A stretch of 12,558 nucleotides of DNA from an uncultured Clostridia bacterium (GTDB taxonomy: Bacteria > Bacillota > Clostridia > Christensenellales > CAG-314), in the NCBI GenBank assembly GCA_934294965.1, contig CAKRAM010000108.1, positions 1 to 12,558 on the forward strand. The letters are read 5' to 3'. The position numbers and the translations under genes are program-made. The notes beneath the pieces are model-generated. The model was not told where the DNA came from. It was given only the letters and a program-made list of their open reading frames with translations, and did not search any database. Below, piece by piece: positions 6,280-12,558 of the stretch. How positions within the stretch are numbered: position 1 is the stretch's first letter; every line of letters starts with the position of its first letter.

Positions 6280-6613
6280 AAACCAAGCAATCGAGGCGTG
6301 CCTTGCGTTCGGCTCGGTCTACGAGGACTACCCGTTCGACCAAAATTGGGCGGCAATACGGCACAACGGAACAAAAAAGGTGTTTGCCTTCGTCTACGAC
6401 TACCACGGGCAGGTACGCATGAACCTAAAAGCCATTCCGCCGCTGGTTGTCGCTTGGATAAACACCTATCCGCAGGTTATCCCGGCGTATCATATGAACA
6501 AGGAAAATTGGATAACGGTGGTGATGGACGGCACTTTGGACGACGGCATTATTTCCGCCTTGATAACCGACAGTTACAACCTAACAAAACCTAAACTGAA
6601 ATTGCCAAAATAG
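6269..6613 (+). CDS. MmcQ/YjbR family protein
   Basis: A 114-residue protein of the MmcQ/YjbR family, a CyaY-like fold sometimes described as DNA-binding; its biochemical role is not settled. Family marks are ACLAFGSVYEDYPFDQNWAAI (10-30, with the YPF at 21-23), MNLKAIP (51-57) and the C-terminal PAYHMNKENWITV (72-84). The start ATG at 6269 overlaps the last 11 bases of recX. The purine-rich GGCGGAGG at 6256-6263, inside recX, serves as its ribosome binding site, so translation is probably coupled to recX. A start further upstream at 6218 would add residues read out of frame from recX and is not supported. The gene ends at a bidirectional terminator. The pairing with recX suggests a link to DNA maintenance, but only by context. 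Confidence 0.9.
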   Translation: MRTKNQAIEACLAFGSVYEDYPFDQNWAAIRHNGTKKVFAFVYDYHGQVRMNLKAIPPLVVAWINTYPQVIPAYHMNKENWITVVMDGTLDDGIISALITDSYNLTKPKLKLPK

Positions 6614-6652
6614 GACAATGCTTCGGTGATTTTCAATATATTCAAAACAAAA

Positions 6653-6684
6653 GGCAGTTGCAAATTGCAACTGCCAAATTTTTT
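6653..6684. terminator. Bidirectional terminator between yjbR-family gene and plsX
   Basis: GGCAGTTGC (6653-6661) pairs perfectly with GCAACTGCC (6667-6675) around AAATT. On the plus strand it runs into a T-run at 6679-6684; on the minus strand it runs into the complement of CAAAACAAAA (6643-6652), a T-rich tract. It therefore serves the convergent recX-yjbR and plsX transcripts. The plsX stop codon lies within the plus-strand T-run. Confidence 0.9.
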
Positions 6685-7705
6685 ATTCTTGCGGTTTTGC
6701 CATGTTTGCGGCAATTGCTTCGGCAATGGCGGAGCGAATGTTGCCTTTTTCCATATTGTACGCCTGTTTTATACATTGGAAAACGGCTTCGGTTTTGCTG
6801 CTGCCGTGTCCCTTAACTATGGTTTTGTTTGCGCCCAAAAGCACCGCGCCGCCGTAGTTGTTGTAGTCCATTGTGTCCTTAATTTCGTAAATTTTCTTTT
6901 TCAAAAGCAGTGCGCCCAGTTTTGCCGAAAAACTGCTCATAAACGTCTTTTTGAGCATTTTCATCATTTCCAAGCATGCGCCCTCGGTGGATTTTAACAA
7001 CACGTTGCCGCTAAAACCGTCGCAAACAACCAAGTCCACGTCGCCGTGGAGCAGTTCGCGCGCTTCCATATTGCCCACAAAGTTGATTTGTTCGGTGCTA
7101 TTCAGCAGTCCGTAGGTTTCCTTTCTAAGGGCATCGCCTTTTTCCTCTTCAACGCCGATGTTCAAAAGCGCAACGCGCGGATTTTCCACGCCGTAAGCCT
7201 TTTTCATATACAAACTGCCCATCAAGGCAAATTGTTGAAGGTACACGCTGTCGCAGTCCACGTTTGCGCCGCTGTCGCAAATACCCACAAGTCCGCCTTG
7301 CATGGTGGGCAAAATGGGGCAGAACGCAGGGCGTTTTACTCCTTTTATTCTTCCTATGCGCAGCACGGCACCTGCAAGCAACGCTCCCGTCGATCCCAAA
7401 CTTACCATAGCCACGGCTTCCGGATCGGTTTTAAGAATTTCGTATGCTCGCACCATAGAGCTGTCCTTTTTTTGCTTTATGGCTTCGGTCGGCTTATCGT
7501 TGCAGTCGATAACGTCAGGCGCGTGTACAATCGTCAAGCGATTTTTGTCGTACGTTTTGTTTGCAAGTTCGTCGGCAAGTTTGTTTTCGTCGCCGACAAG
7601 CACAACGGACAAATCTTCCAGTGCGCCAAGTGCTTTTACCGTTCCTTCCACGTTTACAGACGGGCTGTTATCTCCGCCGAAAGCGTCTACCACAATTTTT
7701 ATCAT
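6683..7705 (-). CDS. plsX: Phosphate acyltransferase PlsX
   Basis: Converts acyl-ACP and phosphate to acyl-phosphate, the donor used by PlsY at the first step of membrane phospholipid synthesis; a peripheral membrane enzyme. The 340 residues carry the family landmarks: IVVDAFGGDNSP (4-15), VSLGSTGALLAGAVLRIGR near 102-120, CDSGANVDCDSVYL near 143-156, LLNIGVEEEKGD near 180, VVCDGFSGNVLLKSTEG near 230-246, and GHGSSKTEA near 300. The start ATG (7703-7705) has GGGAG (7712-7716 complement) six bases upstream; the frame stays open 66 codons further but that part is leader with no family similarity. The usual neighbours rpmF, fabD, acpP and rnc are absent; the gene has its own promoter and terminator, with a leader of about 180 nt. 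Confidence 0.95.
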   Translation of the reverse strand: MIKIVVDAFGGDNSPSVNVEGTVKALGALEDLSVVLVGDENKLADELANKTYDKNRLTIVHAPDVIDCNDKPTEAIKQKKDSSMVRAYEILKTDPEAVAMVSLGSTGALLAGAVLRIGRIKGVKRPAFCPILPTMQGGLVGICDSGANVDCDSVYLQQFALMGSLYMKKAYGVENPRVALLNIGVEEEKGDALRKETYGLLNSTEQINFVGNMEARELLHGDVDLVVCDGFSGNVLLKSTEGACLEMMKMLKKTFMSSFSAKLGALLLKKKIYEIKDTMDYNNYGGAVLLGANKTIVKGHGSSKTEAVFQCIKQAYNMEKGNIRSAIAEAIAANMAKPQE

Positions 7706-7893
7706 ATTTTTCTCCCGAATTTCAAGTTGACCGCCGCCCGCTTGCAAAATTTTGCCGTTTGTGTTGAAAGCGCAAACGCTTGCAATTGTCGCAATTCGAC
7801 GTTTAGTTTCGCACTTGGAACATGTCAACCGTGTTTTAGAGTTTATTGTCGCAAGCGGTGCAAAACTATGTTTGCCCTTGTTGCGCAAAACAC

Positions 7894-7922
7894 ATTGTAG
7901 CATTTTTTTGCATCGTAGTCAA
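7894..7922 (-). promoter_or_regulatory. Promoter of plsX
   Basis: On the minus strand TTGACT (7917-7922) and TACAAT (7894-7899) are 17 bases apart. The predicted leader to the ATG is about 180 nt. A second TTGACA on the minus strand near 7825 lacks a good -10. No recognisable FapR operator was found. The divergent gap 7706-8115 otherwise holds only the plsX leader, the degV promoter and AT-rich sequence. Confidence 0.75.
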
Positions 7923-8010
7923 CACTAAACATAAGTTAAATATAATTATCCGACTTTTACGGCGCAAATTTCGCCAAAATTCGACAAAAATTGCAAAAAT
8001 TTACTTTCAG

Positions 8011-8040
8011 TTTACCTAGTATTTATCTTTTTACTATATA
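8011..8040 (+). promoter_or_regulatory. Probable promoter of the degV-family gene
   Basis: TTTACC (8011-8016), 18 bases, TATATA (8035-8040), about 75 bases before the start codon. A further TATAAT at 7941-7946 has no good -35 at the proper distance. Confidence 0.55.
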
Positions 8041-8115
8041 TTTTCAATTGAGGTGCGATTTTCGTCCAATTCGGCGCAATCCGCACTCCGAAATACAAAT
8101 AAAGGAATTTTTGCC

Positions 8116-8985
8116 ATGCTAGTATTGTTCACAGACACCGACACGGACATGACTCCGCAAAAGGCTCAAAAATACGGATATCACCTTATCAGCATGCCGT
8201 ACCAAATCGACGGCAAGGAAGTTCGCCCCTACGAAGATTTTGAAACTTTCGATTGTCATGCGTTTTACCAACTTCTTCGTCAAGGCACTCTTCCTCAAAC
8301 CTGCGCCATCAGCCCGGATGCGTACGTAAACTACTTTGAACCGCACTTTGCCGCAGGCAACGACATTTTGTACGTGCATTTTTCCCGCGCGATGAGCGGC
8401 ACGTTCGACGCAATGAAGTTGGCTCTCGATACCCTCAAGGAAAAGTACCCCGAGCGCAAGTTCTACACAATAGATACCAAGGGCATCACAATTTTAAGTT
8501 ACAACATTGTTTGCGAAGTGGGCGATATGTACCTGGCAGGCAAAACCGCCGAAGAAATGGTGGAATGGGCAAAAACCGAGGTGGACAAGTTTGCAATCTA
8601 TTTCTACGCCGACGACCTCAAATTTTTCCGTCGTAGCGGCAGAGTTACCAATTTGGCAGCCACGATGGGCAATTTGTTTTCCATTCACCCCATTTTGCAT
8701 ATGGGTTCGGACGGAATGATGCAAACGCTCGGCAAGGCATCGGGTAGAATTAACTCCCTCAAAAAGATAATCAAACTTGTTGAGGACAATCAGGAGGACA
8801 TCAAATCTCACCGCGTGTGCATCGGTCATACCGATTGTTTGCCCATCGTCAATATGGCAATCAAACTGCTCAAAGAAAAATTCGGCGACGATTTGCCAAT
8901 CGAAGTGGTGGAAGTCAACCCCACGGCAGGCAGCCATTGCGGCCCGGACGGCGTAGGCATTTGCTTCCACGCAAAGCATAGATAG
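8116..8985 (+). CDS. DegV family fatty-acid-binding protein
   Basis: DegV/FakB proteins bind one fatty acid molecule and can present it to a fatty acid kinase (FakA), yielding acyl-phosphate. The 289 residues show the family layout: an N-terminal TDTDTDM loop (6-12, usually SDSTADL), the SRAMSGTF loop (90-97) that contacts the fatty acid carboxylate, FFRRSGRVTNLAATMGNL (170-187) followed by IHPILHMGSDG, and the C-terminal GSHCGPDGVGICF (272-284). In this tail the His-Cys-Gly-Pro matches the family's H-x-GPG. The Asp-rich first loop is a small departure. The ATG at 8116 has AAAGGAA (8101-8107) nine bases upstream; the frame is open back to 8053 but those residues are not family-like. No fatty acid kinase gene is in the window. 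It lies divergent from plsX, which makes the same kind of product; that link is inference. Confidence 0.9.
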   Translation: MLVLFTDTDTDMTPQKAQKYGYHLISMPYQIDGKEVRPYEDFETFDCHAFYQLLRQGTLPQTCAISPDAYVNYFEPHFAAGNDILYVHFSRAMSGTFDAMKLALDTLKEKYPERKFYTIDTKGITILSYNIVCEVGDMYLAGKTAEEMVEWAKTEVDKFAIYFYADDLKFFRRSGRVTNLAATMGNLFSIHPILHMGSDGMMQTLGKASGRINSLKKIIKLVEDNQEDIKSHRVCIGHTDCLPIVNMAIKLLKEKFGDDLPIEVVEVNPTAGSHCGPDGVGICFHAKHR

Positions 8986-9015
8986 CAAGCCATAACAACA
9001 CAAAACACAAAACAT

Positions 9016-9046
9016 AAAGGCTGATGCACTTGTTGCAGCAGCCTTT
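9016..9046 (+). terminator. Probable terminator hairpin of the degV-family gene
   Basis: AAAGGCTG (9016-9023) pairs with CAGCCTTT (9039-9046), and an inner TGCA/TGCA can extend it. The tail is ATTATC, without a real T-run, so termination may be inefficient or may use the next hairpin at 9059-9084. Confidence 0.5.
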
Positions 9047-9052
9047 ATTATC

Positions 9053-9084
9053 AAAAAAGCGACTGCCAATATTGTGGCAGTCGC
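9053..9084 (-). terminator. Terminator of the phosphoglucomutase gene
   Basis: GCGACTGCCA (9059-9068) pairs perfectly with TGGCAGTCGC (9075-9084) around six bases. On the minus strand the stem is followed by six T (complement of 9053-9058). It starts seven bases after the mutase stop. On the plus strand the stem is followed by AAGAGATTATTTTTTT, so it may also back up the degV terminator. Confidence 0.88.
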
Positions 9085-9090
9085 AAGAGA

Positions 9091-10746
9091 TTATTTTTTT
9101 AATCTATGGTCAAGTTGAGCCGTCATTGCGTCCAACTTTTCTTTGTTGCTGCTCGGCGTTCCTTTCACAAACAAATAGCACTTAATCAGCGGCTCGGTCC
9201 CGCTTGGGCGAACAACCAACTTGTCGCCGCCGGCGTGGAAAATAAGCACGTCGGAAACGGGGTAGTTTTCTCCCGTCAAAAGGTCTTCTATCTTGTCGAT
9301 TTTATGCTCGGCAAGGTTGTCAAACGGATTGTCGCGCAAGCCTTGCAGAAGTTCGGCTTTTACTTTTGCGCCTTCCGCGCCCTCAAAGCGGTAGGAAATC
9401 AACCTTTGCTCAAAGTGTCCCACTTGTTTGTAGAGTGCGTCCAGCCTGTCGGTAAGCAAAATGCCCTGTCGCTTGTAGGATGCGGTCATCTCCACCGTGA
9501 GCAATGCCGCCACAACGCCGTCCTTGTCCCGTGCGTAGTCGCCTTTTAGGTAGCCGCAACTTTCCTCAAAGCCGAACACAAAATCGGCAAGTCGGTTTTG
9601 GCTTTCAAGCTTGTTCATTGCGTCGCCGATGTACTTGAATCCCGTCAAAACGTCGGTAACGGTTGCTCCGTAGAGTTTTGCCACGGCGTCTGCCATTGGG
9701 GAAGTTACTATGGATTTTATCACAACGGGATTTTTGGGCAATTTGTTTTGGCTTTTCAGGCTACTTAATACGTAGTCCAAAAGCAAAATGCCCACTTCGT
9801 TGCCACTCAAAATTTGATAGTCGCTTCCGTCAAACGCCGCAACGCCCAGCCTGTCGCTGTCCGGATCGTGTGCAACAACCACGTCGGCATGCACGCTTTT
9901 GGCTAGTTCCAAAACCTTTGTAAGCGCCTCGTGCTTTTCCGGGTTGGGATAGGGGCAGGTCGTAAAGTTGCCGTCGGGGTAACTTTGCTCTCCTACGACG
10001 TGCAAGTTGCTTACGCCTGCGGCTTTAAGCACGGCAGGAGTAATTTTGTAGCCTGCGCCGTTAAGCGGAGTGTACGCAACGGTAATGTCGCATGGCAAGT
10101 CGGACAGTCGTTGGCACAAAACCGTTTGCACGTATTTTTCCGTAAGCGACTCACTCGGCACAAGTATTTTGCCGCAAGCAACGTACTTTTCGTAGTCGGG
10201 CAAAGGCTTGTCGAACATTCCCGTTTTTTCAATTTGGTCGGTGATTGAATTTGCAACTTCGTCCAGCACTTGGCAGCCTGTTTTGTCGTAAACCTTGTAG
10301 CCGTTGTATTCCTTGGGGTTGTGGCTTGCCGTAACGTTCACGCCTGCGTCCGCGCCCAGTTGCCTAATCAAAAATGACACAAACGGCGTAGGCATGCATT
10401 GGTCTGTAAGATAAACCGTAATGCCGCTTTCGGCAAGTGTCGCCGCCGCAATCTCAGAAAACAATTTGGAGTTGAGTCTGGAATCGTATGTGATAGCCGC
10501 CGATTTCATGCCGCAAGTAAGCATGTAGGCGGCAAGCCCTCCGGATGCCCTGGCAACGGTGTAAACGTTAAGGCAGTTTGTTCCTACGTCCATTTTTCCG
10601 CGCATTCCGCCCGTGCCGAATTCCAAATCTTTGTAAAAATTGTTTTCGATTTCCTCGTCCGATAGGTTTTTAAGTTTAGCCAAAACCTTTTCGTCGGTAA
10701 CGTTGTTTAGCCATTGATTGTACTTTTCACGTGCGTTTTGTGTCAT
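9091..10746 (-). CDS. Phosphoglucomutase/phosphomannomutase (alpha-D-phosphohexomutase)
   Basis: A cytosolic Mg2+-dependent enzyme interconverting 1- and 6-phosphates of hexoses, feeding glucose-1-phosphate into glycogen and cell-envelope sugar synthesis. The 551 residues contain all four superfamily sites: FGTGGMRGKM (43-52), phosphoserine loop TASHNPKEYNGYK with S141, Mg-binding DPDSDR (D294, D296, D298), sugar-binding GFEESCGYL (392-400) and phosphate-binding RPSGTEPLIKCYL (513-525). Length and the GTGGMRG and GFEESCGY forms fit the long PgcA/PGM-like subgroup of Bacillota rather than GlmM, which is about 450 residues. The ATG (10744-10746) has AGGTGA (complement of 10751-10756) four bases upstream. 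Monocistronic, with its own promoter and terminator. Whether glucose or mannose phosphate is preferred cannot be read from the sequence. Confidence 0.94.
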   Translation of the reverse strand: MTQNAREKYNQWLNNVTDEKVLAKLKNLSDEEIENNFYKDLEFGTGGMRGKMDVGTNCLNVYTVARASGGLAAYMLTCGMKSAAITYDSRLNSKLFSEIAAATLAESGITVYLTDQCMPTPFVSFLIRQLGADAGVNVTASHNPKEYNGYKVYDKTGCQVLDEVANSITDQIEKTGMFDKPLPDYEKYVACGKILVPSESLTEKYVQTVLCQRLSDLPCDITVAYTPLNGAGYKITPAVLKAAGVSNLHVVGEQSYPDGNFTTCPYPNPEKHEALTKVLELAKSVHADVVVAHDPDSDRLGVAAFDGSDYQILSGNEVGILLLDYVLSSLKSQNKLPKNPVVIKSIVTSPMADAVAKLYGATVTDVLTGFKYIGDAMNKLESQNRLADFVFGFEESCGYLKGDYARDKDGVVAALLTVEMTASYKRQGILLTDRLDALYKQVGHFEQRLISYRFEGAEGAKVKAELLQGLRDNPFDNLAEHKIDKIEDLLTGENYPVSDVLIFHAGGDKLVVRPSGTEPLIKCYLFVKGTPSSNKEKLDAMTAQLDHRLKK

Positions 10747-10765
10747 GTGTTCACCTCGCGGATAT

Positions 10766-10796
10766 ATTATATAACTTTATAAGGGGCGGTTGTCAA
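10766..10796 (-). promoter_or_regulatory. Promoter of the phosphoglucomutase gene
   Basis: On the minus strand a perfect TTGACA (10791-10796) is followed after 17 bases by TATATA (10768-10773) or after 19 by TATAAT (10766-10771). The start codon is about 20 bases downstream of the -10, so the leader is very short. Confidence 0.8.
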
Positions 10797-10891
10797 CGGT
10801 TTGAGCAAATTTGCTTTTTCAAAGGCGTGGCAATGCGAAAAAAAACGCAACTTTCGTTTGACTTGGGCTTTGAAAAAATAATCGTCCGCAT

Positions 10892-10919
10892 CGGCAATGT
10901 TATTTGCTTTGCCGTTTTT
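10892..10919 (+). terminator. Terminator-like hairpin of unknown owner
   Basis: CGGCAA (10892-10897) pairs with TTGCCG (10909-10914), followed by TTTTT (10915-10919). No plus-strand gene precedes it; 10797-11027 is otherwise empty to my eye. It might end a short untranslated transcript or be a chance dyad. Confidence 0.3.
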
Positions 10920-11027
10920 GCATAATTTGGGGAATTGCGCATATGGGTGCAAAAGACAAATGTCCTCGGCAACGTAAAATATTATAGACTAAAACATTTT
11001 CTTATATTTCTCTAACCAAAATCTGTG

Positions 11028-11056
11028 TTTACAGCCTGTTTATACTGTGGTATAAT
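11028..11056 (+). promoter_or_regulatory. Consensus promoter of the lipoprotein gene
   Basis: TTTACA (11028-11033), 17 bases, TATAAT (11051-11056), with TGG immediately before the -10 (extended -10). Transcription should start near 11063, giving a leader of about 95 nt. Confidence 0.88.
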
Positions 11057-11075
11057 ATAATATAAATTTGTTAAC

Positions 11076-11086
11076 TTTTGTCAAAA
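11076..11086 (+). promoter_or_regulatory. Candidate operator, half 1 of a twin palindrome
   Basis: TTTTGTCAAAA is an 11-base palindrome centred on T11081, just downstream of the predicted start of transcription. The same 11 bases recur exactly 20 bases on. Position and phasing suggest a repressor site; the regulator is unknown. Confidence 0.4.
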
Positions 11087-11093
11087 TTTTGCA

Positions 11094-11108
11094 GTTTTTG
11101 TCAAAAAC
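11094..11108 (+). promoter_or_regulatory. Candidate operator, half 2 of a twin palindrome
   Basis: GTTTTTGTCAAAAAC is a 15-base palindrome centred on T11101 that contains the same TTTTGTCAAAA core as 11076-11086. The centres are 20 bases apart, close to two helical turns. Confidence 0.4.
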
Positions 11109-11158
11109 GGCACGCTTGCCTTGGCACGAACTTTTGCCAACGGCAACTTGGAGGTATC

Positions 11159-12558
11159 ATGAAAAAGAAATTATTGTTAATACTGTTTGCGCTCCTGCTT
11201 GCGTCGCTTTGCTTGGTTGCATGCACGCCTGCAGACAAGCCGGACGATCCCGCACCCACACCGGAATGTGAACACGAATGGATTTCGGCAATCATCGTTC
11301 AACCTACGTGCAGTGCCGAAGGCGTGGAGCGTTTCCTTTGCAAAAAGTGCAACACGTTTAGGGACGAACCGGTACAAAAACTGGAACACGAAGCAGGAGA
11401 ATCATTGGAAGTTCCCGCAACCTGCTACCAAGAAGGCGTTTCCGCAGGCACCAAGTGCATAAACTGTGGCGCAATTATGTCCGGTTGCGAACCCATCCCC
11501 AAAACCGCTCACACAATGGAACCCGTTGCGGGTTGCGCGGCAGGCAGCACCGGATCGTACTATGCATGTACGGTTTGCGGACAGTATTTTGCAAGTGAAA
11601 GCGGCGGAGATCCCCTTCCGGAAAGTTGGACTCCCTCCTTGCACGAATGGAGTTTTGCACAAGGCAAGTGCCTCAACTGCAACAAAGCGGTATCAAGCGT
11701 GGAGCAAGCCTTGAAGGAAAACTATTCCATTGCAAATTCCGCGCGTTTGGCATCGGCAACACCGCAAAACGTAGTTGTTGCGGCAGGCTATGCGTACTAC
11801 TATCAACGCGAACAAATCTACTACGACCAACACATCTATCGCAGAAACTATGCCGTCAATCCGGAGGACGCAACGGCGTTCAACCAACTGTATTTGGATT
11901 GCAGCAGTTACGTAAACGTGGTGTATAACTACGCGTTCGGCAAAAAGTTGTCCACCAATCCGAAAACGGCAACGTTCACCGACTATTGCAGCAGCAATGT
12001 CGGCTCGCCCGAAGTGTTGTTCTTCGTAAACACAGCCAACTACAAAACCAAAGCGGCGCAAGCCCAACTTCTGGCGGAAATTCGCAGTCAGTTGCAACTC
12101 GGCGATTTGATCGTATATCGTCACGGCAAATCTTCGGCAAGTTCCGGACATATCATGATGTACATCGGCAACAATAAGTTGCTTCATAGCACGGGCAGCA
12201 GTATGACTGCAAGCGCAGGCGGCAACCCCAACAGCTTCTACGAAAAAGTTTCCTCGGCGGAAAAAAACGGCACGGTTATGGAACTTTCCGCGGAAGCGTT
12301 GTTCAACCCTGCAAACGGCTCCAACAGATATTTGTTCGGTTCATCGGCGGAAGACACTGTCTACACGTTCGGCGTGTTCCGTCCCATCGGTAACCGCGTC
12401 GGATTTGACCAAGTTACGGCTTCGGCTTTATGCCGCTATGCTTACCAACGTTTGGAATTGGAAAAAACCTGCTCTGTAAACAGTTTTCAATCTGTGCAAA
12501 AAGGCGACACGATCACCTACACTGTAAACATCAAAACCGCAGGCACTCAAGCCTACAA
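11159..12558 (+). CDS. Lipoprotein with Cys-x-x-Cys repeats and NlpC/P60-type peptidase domain (3' partial)
   Basis: A predicted surface lipoprotein, 466 complete codons visible and open at the right edge. The signal peptide is MKKK plus a hydrophobic core, with lipobox LVAC and lipidated C22. A Pro/Asp linker follows. Residues 37-176 hold about four degenerate modules of the 'ATC-x-EG...C-x-x-C' type: C51/C61-C64, C89/C100-C103, C126/C137-C140 and C171-C174, with HEW or HTM between, a pattern frequent in secreted proteins of gut Firmicutes. Residues 240-345 look like an NlpC/P60 cysteine peptidase: nucleophile C248 in YLDCSSYVNVVY, LQLGDLIVYRHG, H331 in GHIMMYIG and H343 in LLHSTGS. The peptidoglycan-hydrolase role is inferred from this fold. 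After about residue 440 the text SVQKGDTITYTVNIKTAG resembles the start of a DUF11- or Ig-like beta domain. The ATG at 11159 has GGAGG (11150-11154) four bases upstream. Confidence 0.85.
   Translation, partial: MKKKLLLILFALLLASLCLVACTPADKPDDPAPTPECEHEWISAIIVQPTCSAEGVERFLCKKCNTFRDEPVQKLEHEAGESLEVPATCYQEGVSAGTKCINCGAIMSGCEPIPKTAHTMEPVAGCAAGSTGSYYACTVCGQYFASESGGDPLPESWTPSLHEWSFAQGKCLNCNKAVSSVEQALKENYSIANSARLASATPQNVVVAAGYAYYYQREQIYYDQHIYRRNYAVNPEDATAFNQLYLDCSSYVNVVYNYAFGKKLSTNPKTATFTDYCSSNVGSPEVLFFVNTANYKTKAAQAQLLAEIRSQLQLGDLIVYRHGKSSASSGHIMMYIGNNKLLHSTGSSMTASAGGNPNSFYEKVSSAEKNGTVMELSAEALFNPANGSNRYLFGSSAEDTVYTFGVFRPIGNRVGFDQVTASALCRYAYQRLELEKTCSVNSFQSVQKGDTITYTVNIKTAGTQAY

Noticed and set aside
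7046..7900. Plus-strand open frame of 284 codons across plsX
   Set aside because: It is antisense to plsX, whose family motifs are all in place, and extends into the plsX leader and promoter.
7706..7903. 66-codon upstream extension of plsX
   Set aside because: Its start codon falls in the promoter -10 region, it lacks a ribosome binding site, and PlsX proteins start at the ATG at 7705.
10797..11027. Possible small RNA gene in the gap between the mutase and lipoprotein genes
   Set aside because: Apart from one weak terminator-like hairpin (10892-10919) I found no convincing promoter or recognisable RNA fold.
11187..12187. Several open frames on both strands inside the lipoprotein gene
   Set aside because: They are out-of-frame or antisense readings of the lipoprotein frame, which is open from 11159 to the window end with a lipobox and peptidase motifs.

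Overview
The window reads as a chromosomal segment of a low-to-mid GC Bacillota, most likely an uncultured gut-type Clostridia. The reasons are strong GGAGG ribosome binding sites, textbook sigma-A promoters (TTGACA/TATAAT with 17-bp spacers), a Bacillus/Clostridium-type LexA box, a phosphoglucomutase and a DegV protein typical of the phylum, and a lipoprotein with the Cys-x-x-Cys repeats common in secreted proteins of gut Firmicutes. The taxonomic placement is inference. No tRNA, rRNA, CRISPR array or intact transposase was seen.

Layout. 1-290: tail of a MATE efflux transporter and its terminator. 411-2390: promoter, HD-domain hydrolase, peptidase T and terminator, a two-gene operon. 2391-3035: a gene-free stretch of decayed interspersed repeats, including a 345-bp segment bounded by inverted repeats of about 40 bases. 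3036-4601: an SOS-type promoter with a LexA box, a leader of about 300 nt with several hairpins, and DNA polymerase IV (dinB). 4699-5032: a monocistronic rpsU (58 codons) with strong promoter and terminator. 5163-5540: a small unrecognised protein. 5585-6684: recX and a YjbR/MmcQ-family gene overlapping by 11 bases, ending in a bidirectional terminator shared with plsX. 6683-7922: plsX on the minus strand with its own promoter. 8011-9046: a divergent degV-family gene. 9053-10796: a minus-strand phosphoglucomutase/phosphomannomutase. 11028-12558 (edge): a consensus promoter, a twin palindrome that looks like an operator, and the first 466 codons of a lipoprotein with Cys-x-x-Cys repeats and an NlpC/P60-type peptidase domain, cut by the window end.

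How the genes relate. Most are housekeeping genes in short, separately promoted units. A loose DNA-damage theme runs through 3036-6613: LexA-controlled dinB and the RecA regulator recX. plsX (acyl-phosphate synthesis) and the DegV protein (possible fatty-acid carrier for a fatty acid kinase) are divergent and both touch acyl-phosphate chemistry. I see no clearly new multi-gene system. The points most worth following are the lipoprotein with its promoter-proximal twin palindromes, the long structured leader of dinB, and the repeat block at 2391-2930.
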